NCBI GenBank assembly: GCA_016938065.1
Contig: JAFGVI010000035.1
Coordinates: 1 to 45,135, forward strand
Length of the DNA: 45,135 bases
Direction of reading: 5' to 3'
DNA from: Deltaproteobacteria bacterium
Lineage (GTDB): Bacteria > Desulfobacterota > Anaeroferrophillalia > Anaeroferrophillales > Tharpellaceae
The notes beneath the pieces were generated by a model that had not been told where the DNA came from, ran no database searches, and saw only the letters and a program-made list of their open reading frames with translations. Made by a program: the position numbers and the translations under genes. Shown here piece after piece: positions 18,117 through 27,429 of this stretch (position 1 is the stretch's first letter; each line of letters opens with the position of its first letter).

Positions 18117-19003
18117 GATATTGTACTGTTAAGTTCTGCCGGACTGGTTCTGACAGCCAGGACAGAATCCACAATCGATCTTGATGCAATTATTGCTGAT
18201 TCGGATTACAACGCTACGAAATCAGGAGAGTATGCAACCTGGGACTACGAACTTGACCGTTACATCAGCAAAAGCACCAACGATGCCAGCGGTGTTGTTG
18301 GCTATGAAAAAAGCCCGGTTATTCTGAAATTCATGCTGAACCGTAGCGGCGATTTCTATGTCGGTACGGTTGCTGATTCACCGGAAAAACATCTGGTAGT
18401 GTTTTCTCAATTTAAAGGATTGAATAATTACAAAGATTTCAACAACGAAACGCTTCCGGCAAGTATGTACGGTTTGATTACAGTTGGTATCCGGAGTTAA
18501 ATCGACCCATAGATGAAGCTCGGAACCGCCAATGGTCACTGATTGCAAACAATCCTGATCAGAATATAAATTTAAGTCGAGAGTTCACCCTCTCTTATGA
18601 CGATATTGAATCAAGCTTTCTCTGGATGGCTGCCTCAAGCGATAATAGTATGAGGAGTGTGGTGACAATCATGGGCATGGAAAACCTAGAAGTATACAAC
18701 CTTGAGGGTGGAATCGGCTCCAGGATCTGGAAAGTACTGTACGACCCAAGTGACAAAGGCTACGCGGTCTACAATGAAAACAGTGCTTCCGCACAATTAT
18801 TCCTCTACGGGCAGAAACCAGAATGGGTTATTTTAGGCGGTACGACGACATGGTCAAGCCTGAGTCCGCGCATCTCTATTGCTGTTCTTGGCAAGATGCA
18901 GGTTACAGATATCAGTGAACTACCGTATCCCGGGGATGACGACAACCCTGCGCCCCAACTATTCACCATTCACTCAGGAAAATCTCTAACTGTTGGGCAA
19001 TGA
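18117..19003 (+). pseudogene. Frameshifted secreted protein of unknown family
   Basis: The first part (18117-18500) reads LLSSAGLVLTARTES, like the end of a signal peptide, then TIDLDAIIADSDYN and about 100 further residues, ending in TAA at 18498. A second frame is open from about 18470 to 19003, with FDYSWYPELNRPIDEARNRQW and, near the end, KPEWVILGGTTTWSS. Its homology-like texture continues without a gap, so one frameshift near 18470-18480 breaks the gene. The original start is also lost: a TGA at 18114-18116 interrupts the first frame just before the hydrophobic stretch, and the nearest ATG (18113) is in another frame. I do not recognise the family. It may be real decay or assembly errors. 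Confidence 0.6.
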
Positions 19004-19034
19004 TAACTACATTTCCCTATAAAAGGCAAACAAT

Positions 19035-19436
19035 TTAACGAGGTTTTCTTTTTTCACTGAAAACCATCCACAACCGGGCGCCGAGGTAACCGCCGGCGCC
19101 GTCGGCGGCCAGGTCCATCCAGGAAAATTCGCGACCGGGGACGAAATATTGATGAATTTCGTCACTTAAGCCATAGAGCAGAGCGGCAGTTAAAACCCAG
19201 ATCAGGTGCTGGACAATGGGCCTGTCGGGTTTCACAAAGGAGAGCAGCCGCAACAGGAGAAAACCAAAACCCGCATACTCCAGCAGATGAGCAATTTTGT
19301 CGGGTACGGCAAAAGGGCTTAGCCGTGTCAGATCACTCTGGGCCGAGAGCCAGAAGATCAGAAGGCAGTAAAGCAGAAACGGCCCCAGATAAATCAGCAG
19401 CAAGCGTTGGTTGCGCTGACCTTTAGGGATTGCCAT
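19035..19436 (-). CDS. VanZ-like membrane protein
   Basis: This 133-residue integral membrane protein has about four helices. The family markers are present: KIAHLLEYAGFGFLLLR and SDEIHQYFVPGREFSWMDLAADGAGG. VanZ-like proteins are widespread, and apart from the teicoplanin resistance gene of enterococci their function is mostly unknown. The start overlaps the end of miaB by 14 bases and has a GAGGTGG upstream, so it is probably translated from the surE-miaB transcript. Confidence 0.85.
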   Translation of the reverse strand: MAIPKGQRNQRLLLIYLGPFLLYCLLIFWLSAQSDLTRLSPFAVPDKIAHLLEYAGFGFLLLRLLSFVKPDRPIVQHLIWVLTAALLYGLSDEIHQYFVPGREFSWMDLAADGAGGYLGARLWMVFSEKRKPR

Positions 19437-20763
19437 CAGCCACCACCTCGCCTTTTAAAGAATGTTTCAGAGCCTTAATTATCGAAACCTTATAAAGACC
19501 GCCAACCACTATTTCGACTTCAGGCGACGAAGGCTTGGAAAAATTGACAATCCGACTCTCCCGGGTGCGCCCACTCCACTCCCCTGCACCCCGCTTACTC
19601 GGCCCGGTGACCAGAACTTCGCTGACCTTGCCAACCTGAGCCTTGAGCAGTCGCTGACTTATGCTATCCTGCAACGCCTGGCAACGAGCCAGGCGCTCGC
19701 GTTTCTCATCATCAGAAATCATATCCTCATAGTCTGCCGCTTTAGTGCCGGGCCGGGAGGAGTATTTAAAGGAGTAGATCTGATCGTAACCCACCTTTTC
19801 AAGCATTTTCAAGGTCTGCTGAAAATCGTCCTCGCTCTCCCCGGGAAAACCGACGATGATATCCGTTGTCAGAGCAACATCGGGAACAATCTCGCGCAAT
19901 TTTGCCACTTTTTCCAGATATGATGCCGCCGTATAACGCCGGCCCATGCGTTTTAAAACCGTATCGCTGCCGGCCTGCAGCGGCAGATGCAGCGAGGGGC
20001 AGAGTTTGCTCAGGGAGGCAAAAGCGGCAATCAGCTCGTCCGACATATCTTTGGGGTGCGAGGTTGTAAAACGAATTCTCTCTATCCCCTCAATCTCGTT
20101 AACCCGGCCTAACAATTGGGCAAAACTGATCTCGCCTGGTTCCTTTAAACCATAGGAGTTGACATTCTGCCCGAGCAGCATGACCTCTTTGATACCGGCG
20201 TCTGCCAGGCGGGAAACCTCTTCGATAATCGCAGGGCTCGGCCGACTGTATTCACGACCGCGGACATGGGGCACGATACAGTAGCTGCAGAAGTTATCAC
20301 AACCCTGCATGATGGTAACCATAGCGCTGACCGCTTGCGGCTGCGGCCGCGCCATTACCTCAAGACCGCCGGGCGCCATGCGAAAAGCCGTAGAGCTGAC
20401 AGCTTTGCGTGAATCGCGCACAGAGCTCACCAACTCCGGCAGCGTGTCGAGCTGATGAGTGCCGAAAACTATATCGAGACCGGGGCAGCGTTCTAAAAGT
20501 TGCTCCCCCCACTGCTGAGCCACACAACCGCCCACCGCAATCACGAGTTCAGGCCGCTTTCTTTTTAACGGTATGTAACGACCTAAGGCACTGAAAAGTT
20601 TGAGCTCCGGCTTCTCCCGAACACTGCAGGTATTGATGATAATCAGATCCGCCGCCCGGCTCTCGGTCGTCAGCTGATAGTTGAGATCGGCAAAAAGCTG
20701 CACGATTTTGCCCGAGTCGCTGACATTCATCTGACAGCCGTAAGTCTCTATAAAAATTTTCAA
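19423..20763 (-). CDS. miaB: tRNA-2-methylthio-N6-dimethylallyladenosine synthase
   Basis: This 446-residue radical SAM methylthiotransferase modifies A37 of tRNAs that read UNN codons. The N-terminal domain has the cluster cysteines in ETYGCQMN, INTCSVRE and VGGCVAQQ. The radical SAM CxxxCxxC is in GCDNFCSYCIVPHVRGRE, and a TRAM domain is at the C terminus. Length fits MiaB (about 440-475). The start is a TTG at 20763, because LKIFIETYG then matches the family N terminus and GGAG lies just upstream. An in-frame TTG at 20778 would add five residues. It overlaps the surE stop by four bases (TTGA). The gene continues into the VanZ-like gene. Confidence 0.96.
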   Translation of the reverse strand: MKIFIETYGCQMNVSDSGKIVQLFADLNYQLTTESRAADLIIINTCSVREKPELKLFSALGRYIPLKRKRPELVIAVGGCVAQQWGEQLLERCPGLDIVFGTHQLDTLPELVSSVRDSRKAVSSTAFRMAPGGLEVMARPQPQAVSAMVTIMQGCDNFCSYCIVPHVRGREYSRPSPAIIEEVSRLADAGIKEVMLLGQNVNSYGLKEPGEISFAQLLGRVNEIEGIERIRFTTSHPKDMSDELIAAFASLSKLCPSLHLPLQAGSDTVLKRMGRRYTAASYLEKVAKLREIVPDVALTTDIIVGFPGESEDDFQQTLKMLEKVGYDQIYSFKYSSRPGTKAADYEDMISDDEKRERLARCQALQDSISQRLLKAQVGKVSEVLVTGPSKRGAGEWSGRTRESRIVNFSKPSSPEVEIVVGGLYKVSIIKALKHSLKGEVVADGNP

Positions 20764-21515
20764 CAACTCCACTCCCAATTTCCCAACAGCTCTAAGGCCC
20801 GATGATTCGTCAGGTCGAGCTGAATCGGAGTAATCGACACAAAACCGCTACGCACCAGAGCCGCATCCGTACCATCAAGATCTTCACCCGGCAGCACTTC
20901 GCCACCGATCCAATAATAGTGCCGGCCCCGGGGGTCGACATTTTCGCGCACCACATCAGAATAAGAACGTTTCCCCTGCCGGGTAATGCGAAAACCGGCC
21001 AGTTTCTCCCAGGGCAGGTCCGGGACATTAACATTTAGCAGGGTCGCGGCCGGCAGCCCATGGGCGAAAACCTTCAATGCCACTTCACGTGCGGCCCTGG
21101 AGGCCGTCGCAAAATGATGTTCACGGGTGATTTCAAGCGAGACCGCCAGCGCCGGCACCCCTAACAGGGTGGCCTCAAAGGCTGCCGCGACCGTGCCGGA
21201 ATAGGTTATATCATCTCCCAGGTTCCCGCCCCGGTTAATGCCCGAAACCACCAGATCCGGCCTGTGCGCCTTCATAATATGATTAATACCGAGAAACACA
21301 CAGTCAGTCGGCGTCCCGTCCACGGCGTAATGACAGGGCGAACGTTCGTCGATGCGCAGAGGATGCTGCAGGGTCAAAGAGTGACCACTGGCACTCTGCT
21401 CGCGATCAGGGGCCACAACCGTCAGCTCGCCCAGCCCCGCAAGCCCGGCCTCGAGTTCTTTAATACCGACGGCATCGAAACCGTCATCGTTACAAAGCAG
21501 AATTTTCTTTGTCAT
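20760..21515 (-). CDS. surE: 5'/3'-nucleotidase SurE
   Basis: This is a 251-residue metal-dependent nucleotidase. The N-terminal ILLCNDDGFDA supplies the paired metal-binding aspartates, and APDREQSASGHSLTL carries the conserved serine. VSGINRGGNLGDDITYSGTV has the metal-binding asparagine. Length matches the family. It dephosphorylates nucleoside monophosphates and is linked to stationary-phase survival in E. coli. I chose the start at 21515 because GAGG lies upstream and TKKILLCNDDG begins there. The longer frame to 21566 adds residues absent from the family. It is first in the surE-miaB-vanZ-like operon. Confidence 0.96.
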   Translation of the reverse strand: MTKKILLCNDDGFDAVGIKELEAGLAGLGELTVVAPDREQSASGHSLTLQHPLRIDERSPCHYAVDGTPTDCVFLGINHIMKAHRPDLVVSGINRGGNLGDDITYSGTVAAAFEATLLGVPALAVSLEITREHHFATASRAAREVALKVFAHGLPAATLLNVNVPDLPWEKLAGFRITRQGKRSYSDVVRENVDPRGRHYYWIGGEVLPGEDLDGTDAALVRSGFVSITPIQLDLTNHRALELLGNWEWSC

Positions 21516-21735
21516 AAACCTCAAACTGCAATTAATTTTAAATTTACAGGCGCCGTTAATAATCATTTAAATTTTCAGCGTCAAGCAAAAGTAACGGCAT
21601 CTTCCGGGTTGCAATCGCCAACTGAACTGGCTATAGAGAGAACTCAGAAACAACCCCCTATTAAGGATTAGGGCACCGGGAATGAATCGGGCCGTCAACC
21701 GCGGCAAATCGGCAACATCGACTAATGAGGCCTTC

Positions 21736-23016
21736 ATGCACAAATCACCACAAACCACCAGAACCCTCCGCAGCCTGCTGGCGTTTTTTCTCCTGCTCGG
21801 CATGGCTTTCCCGCAGCCAGCCCCGGCCGAAGAGAATGCGGATCTGCTTAAAATAAAGCCGCAAATTGCCGTCATCCTGCCTTTAAGCGGCCCGTTTGCC
21901 GATCTCGGCCAAAATCTGAAACTGGGTTTTGAACGTGGCTTTGCTCAAGACAGAGAGCTGAAACCAGAAGCTCGACAATTCACAACCGACTTTTTCGACA
22001 GTGAAGGCAACCCCGAAACGGCCCGCGCCCTGATTGAGATGCTGCACAGTAGCGGCGAAACCCTGATTGCGGCCGGAACCCCGTTGCATACCACAGCCTG
22101 GACTGCCAGTCAGGCCTGTGAAAAGAGCGGCCTGCCCTATCTGATCGTCGGCGCCGACCAGGATAATCTGATCAACGAAAAAAATGTTTTCAGCTTCCGC
22201 CTGACCCCGACCCGGGCCGCCAAAGAGACCATGCTTGCCCAATTTATCGACGCGCAAATCCCGCCCATCCAGAGCCTGGCCATCATCTATGATGAAAGCT
22301 CCTGCAGCATTCACCAGGCCCGACGCCTGCGGAAGTTATGCGCCAGCAAAAACATCGACCTTGCCCTCTGGGAAGTTTACCGCGACAATGACAGTAATTT
22401 CTACGATCTTTTGAACCTCATAAAAGAACGTCAACCCCAGATGCTCTTTCTCGCCACAAGCTCAGCCCACGGCGACAAACTCTGGCAACAGGGAGAGCGC
22501 CTGCAATTATTGCCGGCCATTACCATAGCCATGTCCGGCACAAGCCTTCCCGGCAGCAACAACCCGGCCGCGGCAAACCCTCCGGTTGCGCCTGAACCAC
22601 AACTTCTTCATCTTACAACCTGGCATCTCCCTACCGAACAGCTCACAACCGGCCACCTCTCCACCGGACTGCCGGCCGCCGACCAGGAAAAGCTGCCGCT
22701 CCCGGAAAACGATATTCAAGCCCAGGGGTTTGCCGCCGCCGAACTTATTCTTGCCGCCTTGAATGAAACCCTTAATCGAAGCCTCGGTCTGACTTCGACC
22801 GAGATCATCAAAACCTTGGAGAGCCACCCCGTCACTACCGTCTACGGCCAGGTGATCTTTTCCGGCCCGGGACGCGGACACCAGAATTCCCAACCCTGGT
22901 TTCTTTGTCGTACTGACGAAACCGGTACAGATCAGATCGTCTTCCCTCGAGCGCCGGACTCCGGGGAAGCAACCCCGGAAGGAGAGAAAAAGCGTTCTCC
23001 CGCAGAGGCGCAGTGA
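21736..23016 (+). CDS. ABC-type branched-chain amino acid-like periplasmic binding protein
   Basis: This is a 426-residue secreted protein. A signal peptide is visible: charged start, hydrophobic LLAFFLLLGMAFPQ, and a likely cleavage at APAEE. The mature part begins with IAVILPLSGPFADLGQNLKLGFERG, the Peripla_BP_6 opening strand and helix. SLAIIYDESS follows as the second-lobe start. Residues about 290-325 form an unusual Leu/Thr/His-rich linker with a repeat of LTTxHLxT. The C-terminal part has QGFAAAELILAALNE and VYGQVIFSGPGRG. The ligand is unknown. No permease or ATPase of the branched-chain type is adjacent, so it may be an orphan. I chose the ATG at 21736 for the signal peptide and GAGG upstream. 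Confidence 0.82.
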   Translation: MHKSPQTTRTLRSLLAFFLLLGMAFPQPAPAEENADLLKIKPQIAVILPLSGPFADLGQNLKLGFERGFAQDRELKPEARQFTTDFFDSEGNPETARALIEMLHSSGETLIAAGTPLHTTAWTASQACEKSGLPYLIVGADQDNLINEKNVFSFRLTPTRAAKETMLAQFIDAQIPPIQSLAIIYDESSCSIHQARRLRKLCASKNIDLALWEVYRDNDSNFYDLLNLIKERQPQMLFLATSSAHGDKLWQQGERLQLLPAITIAMSGTSLPGSNNPAAANPPVAPEPQLLHLTTWHLPTEQLTTGHLSTGLPAADQEKLPLPENDIQAQGFAAAELILAALNETLNRSLGLTSTEIIKTLESHPVTTVYGQVIFSGPGRGHQNSQPWFLCRTDETGTDQIVFPRAPDSGEATPEGEKKRSPAEAQ

Positions 23017-23033
23017 CACAGAAAAAACTGCCT

Positions 23034-23798
23034 TTAACTGCGCAGATTATAACCCCTGTTAAGCAGCCCCAGAGCCCAGACCGAACTTAAGATAAAAAAA
23101 CCAGCTGCCACCCCCAGGCTCTGGCTCAGCGACACCTCGGAAACCCCGAGACAGGTGTAGCGAAAACCGTCAACCAGAAAGAAAAATGGATTAAAATGCG
23201 ACGCCTGCCGCCAGAAGGAAGGCAGATCGGCAATCGAAAAAAAGACCCCGCTCAAAAAGGAGAAGGGAACAATAACAAAATTCTGAAACGCCGAAATATG
23301 ATCCCATTTGTCGGCAATAATCGCCGAGACCAGACCCAGTGCGCCGAGAGAGCCGCAACAGAAAAATATCAGCAGCAGAGCTGACAGCGGATGACGCAGA
23401 GGCACCCAGACAAAATAACCGGCCGCGAGCCAAACCCCGAGACCGACCAGCAGGCCCCGCACCACGGCGGCCCCGACAAAAGCCAGATAAAATTCAAAAT
23501 CCGAGATCGGCGCCAGCAGAATAAAGATGACATTACCGTTCATGCGCGCCTGAAAAAGACTGGATGAACTGTTGGCAAAAGCGTTCTGGAGCATAGCCAT
23601 GACCATCAGACCGGGAACCAGAAAGGTCAGGTAGTCGACCCCCGGCAGCATCTCGCGACTGCGGGAAATCACCGAAGAGAAGATTAAAAGATATAAGAGC
23701 ACGGTTATCACCGGCGTCAGAATCGTCTGAATCGACACCTTAAGAAAACGCCAGACCTCGCGGGCAAAAAGAATATAGAGGCCGTAAAAATTAAACAT
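23034..23798 (-). CDS. ABC-2 type exporter permease
   Basis: This is a 254-residue membrane protein with six predicted helices. The pattern is that of the ABC-2 family (YadH-like): an early FAREVWRFLKVSIQTILTP, the loop with DYLTFLVPGLMVMAMLQNAF, and a later FSFLSGVFFSIADLPSFWR with a conserved HFNPFFFLVDGFRY. The start overlaps the end of the ATP-binding partner gene by eight bases. Together they form a simple two-component exporter. The substrate is unknown. Confidence 0.9.
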   Translation of the reverse strand: MFNFYGLYILFAREVWRFLKVSIQTILTPVITVLLYLLIFSSVISRSREMLPGVDYLTFLVPGLMVMAMLQNAFANSSSSLFQARMNGNVIFILLAPISDFEFYLAFVGAAVVRGLLVGLGVWLAAGYFVWVPLRHPLSALLLIFFCCGSLGALGLVSAIIADKWDHISAFQNFVIVPFSFLSGVFFSIADLPSFWRQASHFNPFFFLVDGFRYTCLGVSEVSLSQSLGVAAGFFILSSVWALGLLNRGYNLRS

Positions 23799-24711
23799 CG
23801 GGCCCGACCTCCGTCAGTTCAGTATAGACCTCGGTCAAGCCCGGTTCATGAATCCTGAGATCAGAGAACCGAACCCCGGCCTGTTCCAGGGCCGCTAGAA
23901 CCCCGCCGATCTGATCCTGCTCCCGATGCAGCCGCAACAGCAGTTCACCTTCGGGCGCATCCTGTTTTTTCGCCATCAGCCCCGCCGGCAGCTGCAGGGA
24001 ACTTCCCGGAAGCAGCTGCAGACGCAGCTGCCGCCAGGAGTAGCGACTGAGCAATTCACTTTTCGGAGCTGACACGATCAGCCGCCCGTGATTGAGAATC
24101 GAAATCGTTTCACACATGCTCTCAGCCTCTTCCAGATAGTGGGTGGTCAGAATAATGGTATGGCCCTTGCCGTTAAGACCACGAATAAAGTCCCAGAGCT
24201 GCCGCCGCAGGGCGACATCAACCCCGGCCGTCGGTTCATCCAGAATAACCACCGGCGGTCGATGCACCAGAGCCTGAGCAATCAGCACCCGTCGCTTCAT
24301 CCCGCCGGAGAGATGATTCATCGACGTATCGATTTTGTCCTCCAGATCAAGGGCACCGGTCAACTCTTTAAGCCAGCCTCGATTCTCCCGACCCAGCCCG
24401 AAATAACCCGACTGCAGGGTCAGCATTTCGCGCACCGTAAAAAACGGATCGTAAGCCAGTTCCTGAGGCACTACCCCCAGTCGCCGCCGCGCCTGGCGCC
24501 ATTGCCGCCGGACATCAAAACCCAATACCGCCGCCCGACCCGAGGTCGATCGCGTCAATCCGGCCAGAATATTGATCAAGGTCGATTTCCCGGCCCCGTT
24601 AGGTCCCAGCAGGGCAAAAAAAGAGCCTTCCGCAATCGTCAGACTGACCTCAGCCAGAGCTTGCAGCAAACCATACTCTTTACTCAGTTTTTCTATCTCT
24701 ACAGCTTTCAT
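23791..24711 (-). CDS. ABC-2 exporter ATP-binding protein
   Basis: This is a 306-residue ATPase. Walker A is LLGPNGAGKSTLIN, the Q-loop lies in LGVVPQELAYDPFFTV, the signature is HLSGGMKRRVLIAQAL, Walker B is VVILDEPTAGVD and the switch histidine is in ILTTHYLEEAE. The arrangement and the roughly 70-residue C-terminal extension match the YadG/CcmA-like exporter ATPases. I chose the start at 24711 because KAVEIEKLSKEYG begins there. The longer frame to 24804 adds a hydrophobic, unrelated segment. No good ribosome binding site precedes it. It pairs with the permease downstream. Confidence 0.92.
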   Translation of the reverse strand: MKAVEIEKLSKEYGLLQALAEVSLTIAEGSFFALLGPNGAGKSTLINILAGLTRSTSGRAAVLGFDVRRQWRQARRRLGVVPQELAYDPFFTVREMLTLQSGYFGLGRENRGWLKELTGALDLEDKIDTSMNHLSGGMKRRVLIAQALVHRPPVVILDEPTAGVDVALRRQLWDFIRGLNGKGHTIILTTHYLEEAESMCETISILNHGRLIVSAPKSELLSRYSWRQLRLQLLPGSSLQLPAGLMAKKQDAPEGELLLRLHREQDQIGGVLAALEQAGVRFSDLRIHEPGLTEVYTELTEVGPDV

Positions 24712-24736
24712 AATAATTGCAAAAAATAATATTAAC

Positions 24737-24763
24737 TTGACAAAAAGGCTAAAAACATAATAA
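24737..24763 (+). promoter_or_regulatory. Candidate promoter upstream of citrate synthase
   Basis: TTGACA (24737-24742) is followed by the AT-rich CATAATAA (24756-24763). The spacing of 13-15 bases is shorter than the usual 17, so the assignment is tentative. The leader to the citrate synthase ATG would be about 190 bases. Confidence 0.3.
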
Positions 24764-24960
24764 CTTGCTCGTTCGGTTCGCCCTTTCAACAACCCGCCAA
24801 ACAACCCGGAAAACGCCGTACAAGCTCATTCATGAAGAGCGTCAATACAGGGCCCCGTCCAGAAAGACTTTAATAAACCTCTTTTCTCATCGCTGCGCAC
24901 CTCTCCCCAGGAAACCGGCGACGCAGCATGGCAACATTCTTTTACCTGAAAGGAGATACC

Positions 24961-26373
24961 ATGAACAGCGCCAGACATCAAGGATCGACTGAAATTACCG
25001 AGCTTATACTTGAAGCTGCGGCCAACGCCCGCAGCGAAATCGGTTTTGTTGACAAACAGCCGGCTACCGGTAAAGCCGTTAACTGGCCCATCGACTGCAA
25101 TATCGGACCAGGACTTGAGGGTGCCATCGCCTGCGAATCCAAAGTCGGCTACGTCAACGGAACTGACGGCCTGCTCTCGTACCGGGGCTATGATATTTTT
25201 GAACTCTGTGCCCATTCAACCTACGAAGAGGTCTCCTTTCTCCTTCTGCATGGCCACCTGCCGACCCGCACCGAACTTTACGCCTACGAACAGAAACTGA
25301 TCCGCTACCGGCACATGAACAAGACCCTCAGACTCCTGATGAGTTTTCCGGTTGAAGAGATGAACGCCATGGCAGCAATGCGTATGGGCACCATCTTCAT
25401 GCGCCGGGAATTCAGCGATATCGACCAGGAACAGGCCAAACCCGATTTCAATGACGCCATCAGCGCCGACGAAGACTCCATCGCCATGGAGACCAAACCC
25501 CACGGCGACAGTCGAGCGATCTACGAGTTTAAAAAGAAGAAAAAACGCCGTAAAAAAAGTTCCCCGGAACTTGACGATGCCAGCGGCCTTGAGGCCTGTT
25601 ACCATCTGATTGCCGGGGTCCCGACCATCACCGCAGCCATCTCCCGCTTACGTCAGGGCCTAATGCCGTATGAACCTTTAAATGATTTGAGCCATGCCGC
25701 CAACCTCTTCTACATGTTCAACGGCCGGCGCCCGACGGCAATTGAAGAGAGGGTTCTCGATGTCACTCTGATTCTTCACGCCGACCACGGCATGAACGCC
25801 AGCACCTTTGCCGCAATGGTGGTCGCCTCGACCCTGTCTGACATCTACTTCTCGGTCGGCTCCGGCATTGCCGCCCTGAATGGCCCGCTGCATGGCGGCG
25901 CCAACGAGCGGGTGCTGCACACCTTACGCGAGGTCGGCAGCCCGGAGCGCGCCAAAGCGTGGGTCAAACGTTCATTGAAAGAGAATCAAAAAATTCCAGG
26001 CTTTGGTCACCGTGTCTATAAAACCTACGATCCCAGAGCGAGAATCTTAGGACCTCTGGCCAAATATCGTTGCCTGGGTTGCGCGGTTGACATTCAACAG
26101 CTGATCAATACAGCCGAAAATGTCGAACATGAGGTGGTCGGCAGCCTGGGTAAAGACAAGAAGATTTTCCCCAACGTCGATTACTACTCAGGAGTGGTCT
26201 ATACCCGTTTAGGCATTGACCCGGCCATGTTTACCCCCCTCTTCGCCGTCAGCCGGGTTGCCGGCTGGACTGCCCGGGTCCTTGAATATATGCAGAACAA
26301 CCGGATTTTCAGGCCGCGCGCGCTCTATACCGGCAAATTTAACCTGCCTTTTACGAATCTTGATGAACGCTGA
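24961..26373 (+). CDS. Citrate synthase with a basic insertion
   Basis: This 470-residue enzyme condenses acetyl-CoA and oxaloacetate. The active-site histidines are in LILHADHGMNAST and LNGPLHGGANERV, and the catalytic aspartate in NVDYYSGVVY. IPGFGHRVYKTYDPRA is the CoA-binding loop. The protein is longer than usual bacterial citrate synthases (about 370-430). Residues about 150-205 form an acidic stretch followed by a run of eleven residues that are nearly all Lys or Arg (about 190-199), in what is normally a compact helical region. I chose the ATG at 24961 because AAGGAG lies eight bases upstream. The dGTPase gene overlaps the end by 11 bases. Confidence 0.93.
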   Translation: MNSARHQGSTEITELILEAAANARSEIGFVDKQPATGKAVNWPIDCNIGPGLEGAIACESKVGYVNGTDGLLSYRGYDIFELCAHSTYEEVSFLLLHGHLPTRTELYAYEQKLIRYRHMNKTLRLLMSFPVEEMNAMAAMRMGTIFMRREFSDIDQEQAKPDFNDAISADEDSIAMETKPHGDSRAIYEFKKKKKRRKKSSPELDDASGLEACYHLIAGVPTITAAISRLRQGLMPYEPLNDLSHAANLFYMFNGRRPTAIEERVLDVTLILHADHGMNASTFAAMVVASTLSDIYFSVGSGIAALNGPLHGGANERVLHTLREVGSPERAKAWVKRSLKENQKIPGFGHRVYKTYDPRARILGPLAKYRCLGCAVDIQQLINTAENVEHEVVGSLGKDKKIFPNVDYYSGVVYTRLGIDPAMFTPLFAVSRVAGWTARVLEYMQNNRIFRPRALYTGKFNLPFTNLDER

Positions 26374-27421
26374 AATCTGCACCACGGTCCGCTATGAGCT
26401 GGAACAACGCGAAAGGAGCCTTCTGGCTCCTTTCGCCGCTTTCAGTGCCGACTCCCGCGGCCGTGAACGGGCCGAAGAGGAGTGTCGCTACCGTATGGCC
26501 TACCAGCACGACCGCGACCGCATCATCCACAGCAAGGCATTCCGGCGTTTAAAGTACAAAACCCAGGTTTTTCTGGCCCCCAGCGGCGATCACTACCGCA
26601 CCCGCCTGACCCACACCCTGGAAGTCGCCCAGATCGCCCGCACGATTGCCAAAGCCCTGTTTCTGAATGAAGACCTGACCGAAGCGATTGCCCTGGGCCA
26701 CGACCTCGGCCATACCCCTTTCGGTCATGCCGGAGAGGCCGTTCTCAACCGTCTCCATCCCGACGGCTTCAACCATTTCCAACAGAGCTTAAGGGTAGTT
26801 GATCTGCTCGAAAAAGACGGGGCAGGGCTTAATCTGAGCTTCGAAGTGCGCGACGGCATCATCAAACATTCGAAAGGCAAGGGCCAAATTCTCTCCCCCG
26901 CTCTGGAACATACCGCAATAACCCTGGAAGGCCAGATTGTCCGGCTCGCCGACATAATCGCCTACGTCAACCATGATCTCGATGATGCCATCCGCGCTCA
27001 GACCATCAGCGCCGCCCAGATTCCTGAAGCTTGCCGCTATACCCTGGGCGATAGTCATACCCGGCGTATCAACACCATGGTTACCGATATTATAGATGAA
27101 AGCCGAAAAGAGCCCGGAGCTTTAAAGATTTCAACCGAAGTTCTGGAGGCCATGACAGAACTGCGCGCATTTCTCTTCGCCAATGTTTATGAGAGCCCGG
27201 CCGTCTACAACGATTTTATAAAAGCCAGTCGTCTGCTCGAAGAGATTTACAGCTATTTTCAGAATAAACCCCATGAGCTCAGCGAAAAGTACTACCCGGG
27301 CTATCTCAAACACTGCAGTTTTGCCGACAACCTTCGTGATTTCATCGCCAGCATGACTGACCGCTACGCCTTTTCACTCTACGAAAAACTGTTTCTACCT
27401 CACCCTTGGAATATAAAGTAA
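26363..27421 (+). CDS. dgt: dGTPase-like deoxynucleotide triphosphohydrolase
   Basis: This is a 352-residue HD-domain protein that hydrolyses dNTPs to nucleoside and tripolyphosphate. Typical elements are the N-terminal YRMAYQHDRDRIIHSKAFRRL, the metal ligands in RLTHTLEVAQIART, GHDLGHTPFGHAGE and VRLADIIAYVNHD, and the helical C-terminal part. Length fits the short dGTPase-like family. The ATG at 26363 overlaps the citrate synthase stop by 11 bases, which favours translational coupling. Longer upstream frames only run inside citrate synthase. The exact nucleotide preference cannot be read. Confidence 0.92.
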   Translation: MNAEICTTVRYELEQRERSLLAPFAAFSADSRGRERAEEECRYRMAYQHDRDRIIHSKAFRRLKYKTQVFLAPSGDHYRTRLTHTLEVAQIARTIAKALFLNEDLTEAIALGHDLGHTPFGHAGEAVLNRLHPDGFNHFQQSLRVVDLLEKDGAGLNLSFEVRDGIIKHSKGKGQILSPALEHTAITLEGQIVRLADIIAYVNHDLDDAIRAQTISAAQIPEACRYTLGDSHTRRINTMVTDIIDESRKEPGALKISTEVLEAMTELRAFLFANVYESPAVYNDFIKASRLLEEIYSYFQNKPHELSEKYYPGYLKHCSFADNLRDFIASMTDRYAFSLYEKLFLPHPWNIK

Positions 27422-27429
27422 AAAGCGGA

